From: Thermohalobaculum sp963700775
GTDB lineage: Bacteria; Pseudomonadota; Alphaproteobacteria; Rhodobacterales; Rhodobacteraceae
DNA length: 64,000 bases
Direction of reading: 5' to 3'
Assembly: GCA_963700775.1 (NCBI GenBank)
Contig: CAVOYU010000006.1
Span: forward strand, 496,001 to 560,000
The translations under genes and the position numbers were made by a program. The notes below the pieces were generated by a model, which worked only from the letters and a program-made list of their open reading frames with translations, ran no database searches and was not told where the DNA came from. Shown piece by piece: positions 44,119 through 53,861 of the stretch (position 1 is the stretch's first letter; each line of letters opens with the position of its first letter).

Positions 44119-46653
44119 CTACCGCTCCTCGATCATGATCTCGCGCTTGCCGACCGCGTTGGCCGGGCTGACCACGCCCTGGCTCTCCATCTCCTCGACC
44201 AGGCGGGCCGCCTTGTTGTAGCCGATGGCGAGCTTGCGCTGGATGTAGCTGGTCGAGCACTTGCGGTCGCGGGCCACGATCGCCACCGCCTTGTCGTAGA
44301 GCGATGCGTCGTCGTCGGCCGCGGTCGCCAGCCCGAGCTTCTCCTCGACCAGCGCCTGCACCTCCTCGTCGGCCCCCTCGGTGACCCCGCTCTCGTAGAC
44401 CGGTTCGCCGAGGGTTTTCAGGTGGCGCACCACCTCCTCGACCTCCTCGTCGCTCACGAACGGCCCGTGCACGCGGGTGATCCGCCCGCCGCCGGCCATG
44501 TAGAGCATGTCGCCCTGGCCGAGGAGCTGCTCGGCCCCCTGCTCGCCGAGGATGGTGCGGCTGTCGATCTTGGACGTCACCTGGAACGAGATCCGGGTCG
44601 GGAAGTTGGCCTTGATGGTGCCGGTGATGACGTCGACCGAGGGCCGCTGGGTGGCCATGATCAGGTGGATGCCGCTGGCCCGCGCCATCTGCGCCAGGCG
44701 CTGGATGCAGGCCTCGATCTCCTTGCCCGCCACCATCATCAGGTCGGCCATCTCGTCGACGATGACGACGATGAACGGCATTTCCTCGGGCTGCATGGCC
44801 TCGGATTCGTAGACCGGCTCGCCGGTCGCCTCGTCGAAACCGGTCTGCACCACCCGGCTCAGGTCCTCGCCCTTCGACAGCGCCTCGCGGACGCGGGCGT
44901 TGTAGCCGTCGATGTTGCGCACCCCGAGCTTCGACATCTTGCGGTAGCGCTCCTCCATCTCGGCCACCACCCATTTGAGCGCCACCACCGCCTTCTTCGG
45001 CTCGGTGACCACGGGAGCGAGGAGGTGCGGGATGCCGTCATAGACGGAAAGCTCCAGCATCTTCGGGTCGATCATGATCACCCGGCACTGCTGCGGGCTG
45101 AGCCGGTAGAGCAAGCTCAGGATCATGGTGTTGATCGCCACCGACTTGCCCGAGCCGGTGGTACCGGCGATCAGCAGGTGCGGCATCCGGGCGAGGTTGG
45201 CGACCACCGGCTGGCCGGAGATGTCCTTGCCGAGCGCCAGCGCCAGCTTGACCTGGCTGTCGCCATAGGCCGGGCTCTCCAGCACCTCGCGCAGCAGCAC
45301 GGTCTCGCGCTGGGCGTTCGGCAGCTCGATGCCGATCACCGAGCGCCCCGGCATGGTCGACACGCGGGCCGAGAGCGCCGACATCGAGCGCGCGATGTCG
45401 TCCGCGAGCCCGATGATCCGGCTGGCCTTCAGCCCCGGTGCCGGTTCGAGCTCGTAGAGGGTGACGACCGGGCCGGGCTTCACCGCGGTGATCTCGCCGC
45501 GCACGCCGTAATCCTCGAGCACGGTCTCGAGCATGCGGGCGTTCTCCTGCAGCGCGTTGCCCGAGGTCTGCGTGCGGATCACCGTGACCGCCTTCTCCAG
45601 CAGGGCCAGGGGCGGCGCGTCGTAGTGGTCGGGATCGCCGCCGGCGCCGGCCTCGAACAGGGTTGGCTGGCGCTCGCGCGCGGCGCGGCGGCTGATCTTC
45701 TGCGGCCGCGCCGGCTGGGCGACCGGGCTCGGCCGCGGGGCCGAGGCGGGGTCAAACTCCTCCACCTCGTCCGGATCGTCGGGCATGCCGGTCAGCGAGC
45801 GGATCGCGTCTCCGACCGCGCGGCCGCGCCGCGCGTCGGCATCATCGTCGTCCTCGCCGCCCCGGGTCAGCGGCGGCTCGCCGCCGCGGCGGACCCGGGC
45901 CTGGATCTTCTCCTTCCAGCTTCCGGTCGGCTCGGCCGGCTCCATGGTCTCGGACCGGGGCCGCGCCCGCCAGGCCTTGTACCGGTCGATCAGGCCCTGC
46001 AGGCCGCGGGCGGCCGCGAGGCCGAGCTGGCCGGTGGCGATGCGCAGCGACTGCAGCATCCAGCGCAGGATCGCCCGCAGCTCGATGCGGGTCAGTCCGA
46101 AGGCCAGCCCGGCGCTGATCAGCAGGCCGCCGCCGAAGGCCAGCGACAGGAACTTGAGCCCGGAACCGGGCGAGCCCGGCAGGATGCCCAGAAGCGACAC
46201 CACCACGGTGTCGCCGACGAAGCCGCCGAGGCCGGAGGAAAGCGGCCAGGAATCCCAAGGAGCATGGGTCGAGGCGAACACCATCCCCAGCACGAAGGCC
46301 GCCGGGGCATAGACCGCCCGGCGCGGCAGCCGGAATTCGCCGATATGCAGGATGAAGCGCACCGACCAGACCGCGAAGAAGGCGACCAGCCCCCAGCTCG
46401 CCGCCCCCGCGGCGCGCATCATCGCGTCGGCGAGGATGGCGCCGAACCGGCCGAGCCAGTTCGAGGGCGGCTCGGGCGTGGCGCTGAAATGGCTTGGGTC
46501 GTTGACGTCGTAGCTGGCCAGGCACAGGAACAGCAGCAGCGCCAGCGCGCCCCAGCCGAGTCCGATCACCTCGCCCAGCCGGCGCCGCATCGCCTCCGAC
46601 ATCTCGCTGTCAACCAATGGTGTTCCTCGGCTCTCGCCGGAGAAGAATGCCAT
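44119..46653 (-). CDS. ftsK: DNA translocase FtsK
   Basis: 844 aa. Pumps chromosome termini through the division septum. Four to five membrane helices lie within residues 25-190 (LGWGALALLLFLCLASYDV first). A charged linker precedes the RecA-like motor: Walker A GTTGSGKSVAINT and Walker B IVVIVDEMADLMM, with IHLIMATQRPSVDVITG after it. The C-terminal gamma winged helix, which reads KOPS, is present (CSTSYIQRKLAIGYNKAARL). The start is ATG 46653 with GAGGGGA before it. It begins 29 bp after the aminotransferase gene. Confidence 0.96.
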   Translation of the reverse strand: MAFFSGESRGTPLVDSEMSEAMRRRLGEVIGLGWGALALLLFLCLASYDVNDPSHFSATPEPPSNWLGRFGAILADAMMRAAGAASWGLVAFFAVWSVRFILHIGEFRLPRRAVYAPAAFVLGMVFASTHAPWDSWPLSSGLGGFVGDTVVVSLLGILPGSPGSGLKFLSLAFGGGLLISAGLAFGLTRIELRAILRWMLQSLRIATGQLGLAAARGLQGLIDRYKAWRARPRSETMEPAEPTGSWKEKIQARVRRGGEPPLTRGGEDDDDADARRGRAVGDAIRSLTGMPDDPDEVEEFDPASAPRPSPVAQPARPQKISRRAARERQPTLFEAGAGGDPDHYDAPPLALLEKAVTVIRTQTSGNALQENARMLETVLEDYGVRGEITAVKPGPVVTLYELEPAPGLKASRIIGLADDIARSMSALSARVSTMPGRSVIGIELPNAQRETVLLREVLESPAYGDSQVKLALALGKDISGQPVVANLARMPHLLIAGTTGSGKSVAINTMILSLLYRLSPQQCRVIMIDPKMLELSVYDGIPHLLAPVVTEPKKAVVALKWVVAEMEERYRKMSKLGVRNIDGYNARVREALSKGEDLSRVVQTGFDEATGEPVYESEAMQPEEMPFIVVIVDEMADLMMVAGKEIEACIQRLAQMARASGIHLIMATQRPSVDVITGTIKANFPTRISFQVTSKIDSRTILGEQGAEQLLGQGDMLYMAGGGRITRVHGPFVSDEEVEEVVRHLKTLGEPVYESGVTEGADEEVQALVEEKLGLATAADDDASLYDKAVAIVARDRKCSTSYIQRKLAIGYNKAARLVEEMESQGVVSPANAVGKREIMIEER

Positions 46654-46682
46654 CCGTTTCCCCTCGCTCCTCTGCCCGCTCC

Positions 46683-47882
<1,200 letters not shown>

Positions 47883-47972
47883 CACTGCCTCTCGATACGG
47901 GCGCTTTCCGCGCTCTCGGCCGCAAAGATACAGTTTCGTGAAGGTCAGGTCCAGCGGCGCGGGTGGCGCAGC

Positions 47973-48788
47973 TCATGGCCGGGTGAAGCCCGCCAGCGCC
48001 CCGGCCCCGACGATGATCTGCATCCGGGCCGAGACCGGGTAGGTGCGCTTCTCCTCCGAGCCCAGCGCCGGGGGAGCGGCCCCGAGCGCCTCCAGACGCT
48101 CGACCAGCGCCTCGAGGTCCGGACCGTCGAGCCTCGGCACCTCCGGCGCGGCGCCCGGCCGGGTGTCGCCATGGGCGCCGTAGATCGCCGCATCGCCGGT
48201 CAGCGCCGCCACGCGGCGGGCCGCCGCCAGGTACTCGGCCAGGTCCGCCCCCGGCGTCTGGGCATAGAGCGGCCCGCGATAGAGGAAATCCGCCGAATAG
48301 AGCCGGTTCCGCGCCGGCTCCCACAGCGACACGCTGTCCGGCGAGTGCCCCGGCGTGTGCAGAAGCTGGAGCACCCGGCCGCCGAGGTCAATCTCCGAGC
48401 CGACCGGCAGCCAGTCGGCGACCCGGAAGGACGGCGCGCTGCGGCCCTCGTGATGGCCGAGGAACAGGGTCTCCGAGGGCGTCACCACGCCCCGCGCCTC
48501 GCAGGCCCTGAGCACCTCCAGATCCGGCAGGGCCACCTCCGCGAACCGGGTGATGTTGCCCAGATGATCGTAATGCATGTGCGAGGGCAGCACCGTCAGC
48601 CGCCCCATGGCCCGGCGTGCCACGACGCCGGTGATGTCGCCGAAATAGGACCCGGCGTCGAACAGCAGTGACCGGTCCCCGCCCACCAGCAGGTAGCTCC
48701 AGTTCTGCTGCTCGTAGAGCGGCTCGCCGATGGCGAAGCTCGCCCCGTCCAGCGCCTCGACGTGGTACCAGGCGTCCTCGAGCGCCAT
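47973..48788 (-). CDS. MBL-fold metallo-hydrolase
   Basis: 271 aa. Zinc-binding HxHxDH appears as SHMHYDHLGN near residue 70, with further ligands in HTPGHSPDSVSLW and SADFLYRGPLY and YGAHGD near 210. This is the metallo-beta-lactamase fold used by many hydrolases, lactonases and glyoxalase II enzymes. The substrate is unknown. The gene starts five bases after the amidase gene ends, so amidase and hydrolase are probably co-translated and may act on the same compound. Confidence 0.9.
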   Translation of the reverse strand: MALEDAWYHVEALDGASFAIGEPLYEQQNWSYLLVGGDRSLLFDAGSYFGDITGVVARRAMGRLTVLPSHMHYDHLGNITRFAEVALPDLEVLRACEARGVVTPSETLFLGHHEGRSAPSFRVADWLPVGSEIDLGGRVLQLLHTPGHSPDSVSLWEPARNRLYSADFLYRGPLYAQTPGADLAEYLAAARRVAALTGDAAIYGAHGDTRPGAAPEVPRLDGPDLEALVERLEALGAAPPALGSEEKRTYPVSARMQIIVGAGALAGFTRP

Positions 48789-48793
48789 CCGCG

Positions 48794-50134
48794 TCACCCC
48801 ACCACCGGCTCGATCGCCCGGCCGAGCGCCAGCAGCGGCGCTTCCTGATCGGGACCGGCGACGATCATCAGCCCGACCATCGGCGCCGCGGTCGGCACGG
48901 TCAGCGCCGAGAGGGTCAGGATGTTGCCCAGCCTCGTGTTCCTCAGCGCCATCATGTTGCGCTCGGCGTAGAAAGCCTCGTCGGCCAGCAGCCGATCGAC
49001 TGGCGGTGGCAGGATCGCCGAGGCCGGCATCAGCATCGGCCCCTCGGCGGCCATCCGCGCCTGCACCGCCCGCGACAGCCCGGCGAGGACCTCGAGCGCC
49101 TCGCGGTCCTTCTCGACCGTGCCGCCCTGCCCCATGCGGAAACGCTTCTCGATCCGGTCGTACATCACCCCCGGATTGGCCTCGATCAGATCGCCCCAGA
49201 GCCGCCAGCCCTCGGTGTTGACGATGCCCGAGATGCGGGCGCCGACATCCAGCGCCTCGGCGATCTCCGGAACGTCTGCGCGGGCGATCCGGGCGCCCGC
49301 TTCCGCCAGCGCCTCCAGCGCCGCCTCGAAGGCCGCGCTCACCTCCGGGTCGCAGCCCTCCAGCACCGAGGTCTCGGGCACCAGGAACCGGGCGCCCTTC
49401 AGCGCCGCCGGCTGAGGCGCCTCGGGCTTGCGCCCCATCAGCGCCCCGTAGATCAGCGCGCAGTCCTCGACCGTGCGGCAGAGCGGCCCAACCGTGTCGA
49501 GCGTGGTCGAGAGCGGCACCACCCCCTCGCAGGAGATCTGCCCCGCCGTGGTCTTCAGCCCCGCGAGCCCGTTCCAGGCCGCCGGGATCCGCACCGAGCC
49601 GCCGGTGTCCGACCCGATCCCCGCCGCCGCGAGGCCCAGCGCCGTCGAGACAGCCGCGCCGGAGCTTGACCCGCCCGGTGCGCGGCCCGGCTCGATGGCG
49701 TTCGGCGGCGTCGCGGTGACCGGGTTCACGCCGAGCCCCGAGAAGGCGAGCTCGGACATGTGCGTCTTGCCGAGGCAGACGAGCCCAGCCGCCGTCGCCG
49801 CCGCAAAGGCCGGAGCATCCTTCACGGCCACCCTGCCGGCGAGCAGCCTGGACCCCGCCTCGGTCGCCTCGCCGGCGATGTCGTAATTGTCCTTCCACGA
49901 GATCGGCACCCCGTCGAGCGGCCCGAGAAGCGTCCCCGACCTCGTCCGCGCCGCCGCTGCGGATGCACCCTTCCGGGCGCGCTCCGGGGTCAGCCGCGCA
50001 TAGATGCGGTCGCTCGCGGGATGCGCCTCGATCGCGCCCAGGAACACCTCGGTCAGGTCGCGCGGGTCGATCCGCCCGGCCCCGATGCCGCGGCCGAGCG
50101 CCGCCGCGCTCATGCTCCGCCAGTCCTCGCTCAT
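48794..50134 (-). CDS. Amidase signature family amidohydrolase
   Basis: 446 aa. The Ser-cisSer-Lys triad is complete: Lys in VPISWKDNYD near 80, the serines in PGGSSSGAAVSTALGLA and GIGSDTGGSVRIPA near 150-175. Hydrolyses an amide or amidates a carboxylate; substrate unknown. It could in principle be a GatA homologue, but there is no gatB or gatC nearby and its length is short. GGGAGGG lies five bases before the ATG. First gene of an amidase-MBL pair, divergent from the UbiH-like gene. Confidence 0.92.
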   Translation of the reverse strand: MSEDWRSMSAAALGRGIGAGRIDPRDLTEVFLGAIEAHPASDRIYARLTPERARKGASAAAARTRSGTLLGPLDGVPISWKDNYDIAGEATEAGSRLLAGRVAVKDAPAFAAATAAGLVCLGKTHMSELAFSGLGVNPVTATPPNAIEPGRAPGGSSSGAAVSTALGLAAAGIGSDTGGSVRIPAAWNGLAGLKTTAGQISCEGVVPLSTTLDTVGPLCRTVEDCALIYGALMGRKPEAPQPAALKGARFLVPETSVLEGCDPEVSAAFEAALEALAEAGARIARADVPEIAEALDVGARISGIVNTEGWRLWGDLIEANPGVMYDRIEKRFRMGQGGTVEKDREALEVLAGLSRAVQARMAAEGPMLMPASAILPPPVDRLLADEAFYAERNMMALRNTRLGNILTLSALTVPTAAPMVGLMIVAGPDQEAPLLALGRAIEPVVG

Positions 50135-50218
50135 GCAGCCCTCCCCGCGCGATCCGCCGCAGCCCCGCGCGGGCTGCCGCGATGGACAATCCGACAGGCC
50201 GCGCGGATAGTAAAGGGC

Positions 50219-51461
50219 ATGGGAACGACTTCGGCCGAGCGGTTCGATATCATCGTCGTGGGCGGCGGGCTCGTCGGCCCGGCGCTGGCGCTTGCGCTGG
50301 CGGGGCCCGGCTTCCGCGTCGCCGTGCTCGACCGCGACAGCGCCGGACGCCGGGCCGAGCCGGAGTTCGACGGCCGCGCCTATGCCATCGCCCTCGGCTC
50401 GGCGCGGCTCCTCGGCGCCCTCGGGCTCTGGTCCGAGGCTCGAGGGCCGAAGGCCGAGCCGATCCGCGACATCGAGGTCGACGACGGCCTGCCCGTCCGG
50501 CGCGCCGCTGCTGCATTTCGACCCGGCCGAGACCGACGAGGGCTGGGTCGGCTGGATCCTCGAGGACCGCTGGCTCCGCGGCGCCCTGCTTCGGGCGATG
50601 GACGCCGCCGGCATCGCCCAGTTCGCCCCGGTCGAGGTCGCGGACGCCGGCTACGACAGCGCCCGCGCGACGATCCGCCTCGGCGACGGCCGAAGGTTGA
50701 CGGCCTCCCTGATCGTCGCCGCCGACGGCCGCCGCTCGGCCGTCGCCGATGCCGCCGGCATCCGGCGCCTGCGCTGGGCCTACGGCCAGACCGGCCTCGT
50801 CAACGCCATCTCGCACGAACTGCCCCACAACGGCGTCGCCCGCCAGAGCTTCTTTCCCGGCGGCCCCTTCGCGGTGCTGCCGCTGCCGGATGACGGGCCG
50901 GCCCACCGCTCGTCGCTGGTCTGGTCCGAGCGCACCGCCGAGGCCGAGCGCCTGATGACCCTCGACGACGCCACCTTCGCCGCCGAGATCGCCGCCCGCA
51001 CCGGCGGTCGGCTGGGCGAGATCGTGCTGGCGGGCCGCCGCTGGGCCTACCCGCTCGACCTGACGCTGGCCGAGCGCTACGTCGCACCCCGCCTGGCGCT
51101 CGCCGGCGACGCCGCCCACGGCATCCACCCGATCGCCGGCCAGGGCCTGAACATCGGGCTCCGCGACGTGGCCGCGCTGGCGGAGGTGCTGGTCGGCGCC
51201 GCCCGCATCGGCGAGGACATCGGCTCCGAGATCGTGCTCGGGCGCTACCAGCGCTGGCGCCGCTTCGACGCCACCGCGCTGGCGCTGGGCATGGACGCGC
51301 TGAACCGCCTGTTCTCGAACCGGAATCCGGCGCTGAAGCTCGCTCGCGATACAGGTCTGAACGCCGTCAACCGCCTCGGCCCCCTCCGCCGCGCCTTCAT
51401 GCGCGAAGCGGCGGGAGTGGCTGGCGAAGTGCCGCGCCTGCTGAGAGGGCGGGCGCTATAG
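50219..51461 (+). CDS. UbiH/COQ6-family FAD-dependent monooxygenase, one frameshift
   Basis: About 413 aa once one extra base at about 50495 is ignored (LP followed by SGAPLLHFDPAE). FAD-binding GGGLVGPALALALAGPGF is at the start, the DG motif is ADGRRSAVAD, and the second FAD site is LAGDAAHGIHPIAGQGLNIG. This is the family of ubiquinone ring hydroxylases UbiH/UbiF/UbiI; which ring position is used cannot be told. fetA begins five bases after its stop, so it is probably co-transcribed with the fet genes. Divergent from the amidase. Confidence 0.88.
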
Positions 51462-51466
51462 CGGCC

Positions 51467-52066
51467 ATGCTCCAGATCACCGGCCTCCGCACCCCGCTGA
51501 TCGGCCCGATGGACCTGACGGTGGCGGCGGGCGAGTGCGTCGCCATCCTCGGCCCCTCCGGCTCGGGCAAGTCGCTGCTGCTGCGCGCCATCGCCGACCT
51601 CGATCCCGGCGAGGGCACGGTCCGCCTCGGCGATCGCGACCGCAACGGCATGCCCGCCCCCGACTGGCGCCGCCTGGTCGGGCTGGTCCCGGCGGAGTCC
51701 GGCTGGTGGGCCGACCGGGTGGCCGATCACTTCCCGCCCGGCCCCGATGTGGCGCCGCTGCTCGAAGCAGTCGGCCTGCCCGAAGCGTTGGGCTGGGAGG
51801 TCGCGCGACTCTCGACCGGCGAGCGTCAGCGCCTTGCCCTCGCCCGGGCACTGGCGGTCGGCCCGCAGGCGCTGTTGCTCGACGAGCCCACCGCCGCCCT
51901 CGACGCCGACGCGACCACTCGGGTGGAGCGTCTCATCGCCGAGCGCCGCGCCGACGGCGTTCCCGTCCTGCTCGTCACCCATGACCCGGCGCAGGCCCGC
52001 CGTCTCGCTACCCGCTGCTTCTCCATGGAGCACGGCCGCCTGCGCCCGGCAGAGGCGGAGGCATGA
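51467..52066 (+). CDS. fetA: ABC transporter ATP-binding protein, FetA-like
   Basis: 199 aa. Walker A GPSGSGKSLLLRAI, signature RLSTGERQRLALARAL, Walker B ALLLDEPTAALDAD and switch histidine in LVTHDPAQ. Small ATPase of the FetA/YbbL type which pairs with FetB in E. coli to export iron and raise resistance to oxidative stress. Its stop codon overlaps the fetB start (ATGA at 52063), and the pair is of matched size. Function in iron export is inferred from that pairing. Confidence 0.9.
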   Translation: MLQITGLRTPLIGPMDLTVAAGECVAILGPSGSGKSLLLRAIADLDPGEGTVRLGDRDRNGMPAPDWRRLVGLVPAESGWWADRVADHFPPGPDVAPLLEAVGLPEALGWEVARLSTGERQRLALARALAVGPQALLLDEPTAALDADATTRVERLIAERRADGVPVLLVTHDPAQARRLATRCFSMEHGRLRPAEAEA

Positions 52067-52869
52067 CCGGCTATATCCCCCTCTCGACCATCGACCTGGC
52101 CCTCGGCTCGGTGTTCCTGCTGTTGAATGCGGGCTTTTCGATCGCATTCAGGCTGGGGCTCGCGCGGCAGCTTGTGGTCGCCTCGGCGCGGATGATCGTG
52201 CAGCTCCTGATGGTGGGGCTGGTGCTGAAGACCGTCTTCGCCCTGGCCTCGCCCTGGGTGACGCTGCTCGTCGCCGCGGCGATGGTCGGCTTCGCCGGGC
52301 GCGAGATCTGGGTCCGTCAGGAGCGGCGGCTGGCCGGCGCCTGGGGCTTCGGGGTCGGCGCCACGCCGATGCTGCTTGCCGGCGCGCTGATCACGGTCTT
52401 TGCGCTGACGACCCAGATCCGGCCCGAGCCCTGGTGGTCGCCTCGCTTCGCCCTGCCGCTGTTCGGCATGATCCTGGGAAACACCATGACCGGGGTCAGC
52501 CTCGGGCTGGATACCCTGCACGCCACGCTCCACCGCGAGCGCCGCGCCATCGAAGCCCAGCTCCTGCTCGGCCGGACAAGCCTCCAGGCGGCGGCGCCCT
52601 TCCTGCGCCGGGCGCTCCGCAGCGGCTTCACCCCGATCATCAATGCCATGGCGGCGACCGGGGTGGTCGCGCTCCCCGGCATGATGACGGGACAGATCCT
52701 CTCCGGCGTCGATCCGCAGCAGGCGGTGCGCTACCAGCTCCTGATCATGTTCCTGATCGGCGGCGCCACCGGCCTCGGCGTCCTCGGCGCGGTCGCGCTC
52801 AGCATCCGCCGTCTGACCGACGCCCGCCACCGCCTGCGGCTCGACCGGCTGACCGCCGCGGACGGGTGA
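52063..52869 (+). CDS. fetB: ABC transporter permease, FetB-like
   Basis: 268 aa with about seven hydrophobic segments (STIDLALGSVFLLLNAGFSI first, then MIVQLLMVGLVLKTVFALAS). Family marks of the UPF0014/FetB group are GMILGNTMTGVSLGLDTLHA and ALPGMMTGQILSGVDPQQAV. Membrane partner of FetA. It ends one base before the stop codon of the convergent DMT transporter gene. The ion could be iron or another metal; sequence alone does not decide. Confidence 0.9.
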   Translation: MTGYIPLSTIDLALGSVFLLLNAGFSIAFRLGLARQLVVASARMIVQLLMVGLVLKTVFALASPWVTLLVAAAMVGFAGREIWVRQERRLAGAWGFGVGATPMLLAGALITVFALTTQIRPEPWWSPRFALPLFGMILGNTMTGVSLGLDTLHATLHRERRAIEAQLLLGRTSLQAAAPFLRRALRSGFTPIINAMAATGVVALPGMMTGQILSGVDPQQAVRYQLLIMFLIGGATGLGVLGAVALSIRRLTDARHRLRLDRLTAADG

Positions 52870-52870
52870 G

Positions 52871-53776
52871 TCAGCCCGCCAGCAACAGCAGCAGGATCGC
52901 CCCCACCACCATGAGGATGCCGAGGATCTCCAGCGCCCGCACCTTCTCGTGGAAGAAGACGACCGAGGCGATGAAGGTGAAGACCAGCTCGACCTGTCCG
53001 ACCGCCCGCACATAGGCCGCGTTCTGCAGGGTGAAAGCGGTGAACCAGCAGACCGAGCCCAGCGCCCCGGCGATGCCGACGGGCCCGGCCCAGCGCCAGT
53101 GGCCCAGCACCGCCGAGATCTGACCCGGCTCGCGCCAGCGGATGAAGACGCCCATCATGATGACCTGCAGCACCACGCTGACCGCGAAGGTGTAGCCGGC
53201 CGCCATCACCACGCTGTCGTGATGCAGCGCCAGCGCAGCGCCGCGAAAGAACACCACCGAGCCGCCGAGGCAGGCCGCCGACAAAAGCCCGATCAGCGTC
53301 GGCTTCTCGGCCAGGCCGGTGAAGAGCCGCCGCAGCGTCAGGCTCGTCTGATCCATCGACAGGCAGATCACTCCGGCGGCGCTGATCGCGATGGCGATGA
53401 TCGCGACCAGCGTCAGCCCGTCGCCGAGCAGCAGCGCGCCCAGCGCCGCGATGATCACCACCTCGAGCTTCGAGAAGGTGGTCCCGACCGCGAAGCTCCG
53501 GAACGAGAACATCCACAGGAGCACGACCGTGAACAGGATCTGGGTGACCGAGCCCAGCAGCGAGAAGATGAAGAACCGCGCATTCGGCTCGGGCAAGGGC
53601 AGCCCGGCGCCCCAGTGCAGCCCCGCCACATAGACCAGCGCGATCGGCCAGGCGTAGAGGAACCGCGAATAGGCCGCCCCCAGCGTCGTGAGCCGCCCCT
53701 TCAGGTGCTTCTGCAGCGCCGAGCGAAGGTTCTGCAGGAACGCCGCCGCGATCGTGATCGGTATCCAGAGTTCCAT
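52871..53776 (-). CDS. DMT superfamily (EamA-type) transporter
   Basis: 301 aa with ten predicted membrane helices as two EamA halves. The first half ends with EVVIIAALGALLLGDGLTLV and the second with VELVFTFIASVVFFHEKVRA, the conserved proximal-glutamate turn of the family. Probably a small-molecule exporter of the inner membrane, substrate unknown. Convergent with fetB. The terminal EILGILMVVGAILLLLLAG is the last helix. Confidence 0.9.
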   Translation of the reverse strand: MELWIPITIAAAFLQNLRSALQKHLKGRLTTLGAAYSRFLYAWPIALVYVAGLHWGAGLPLPEPNARFFIFSLLGSVTQILFTVVLLWMFSFRSFAVGTTFSKLEVVIIAALGALLLGDGLTLVAIIAIAISAAGVICLSMDQTSLTLRRLFTGLAEKPTLIGLLSAACLGGSVVFFRGAALALHHDSVVMAAGYTFAVSVVLQVIMMGVFIRWREPGQISAVLGHWRWAGPVGIAGALGSVCWFTAFTLQNAAYVRAVGQVELVFTFIASVVFFHEKVRALEILGILMVVGAILLLLLAG

Positions 53777-53861
53777 GGCTTCCCCCGCGTCGCGCCGGCC
53801 AGCCGGGACAGTTCAAGCCTGATTTGCCCACCGGGGGAAGGGCTATTCGCCGGAACCCGCC

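Noticed and set aside
48794..50134. Assignment as GatA (amidotransferase subunit A)
   Set aside because: No gatB/gatC neighbours and a partner MBL gene instead; an ordinary amidase is the simpler call.
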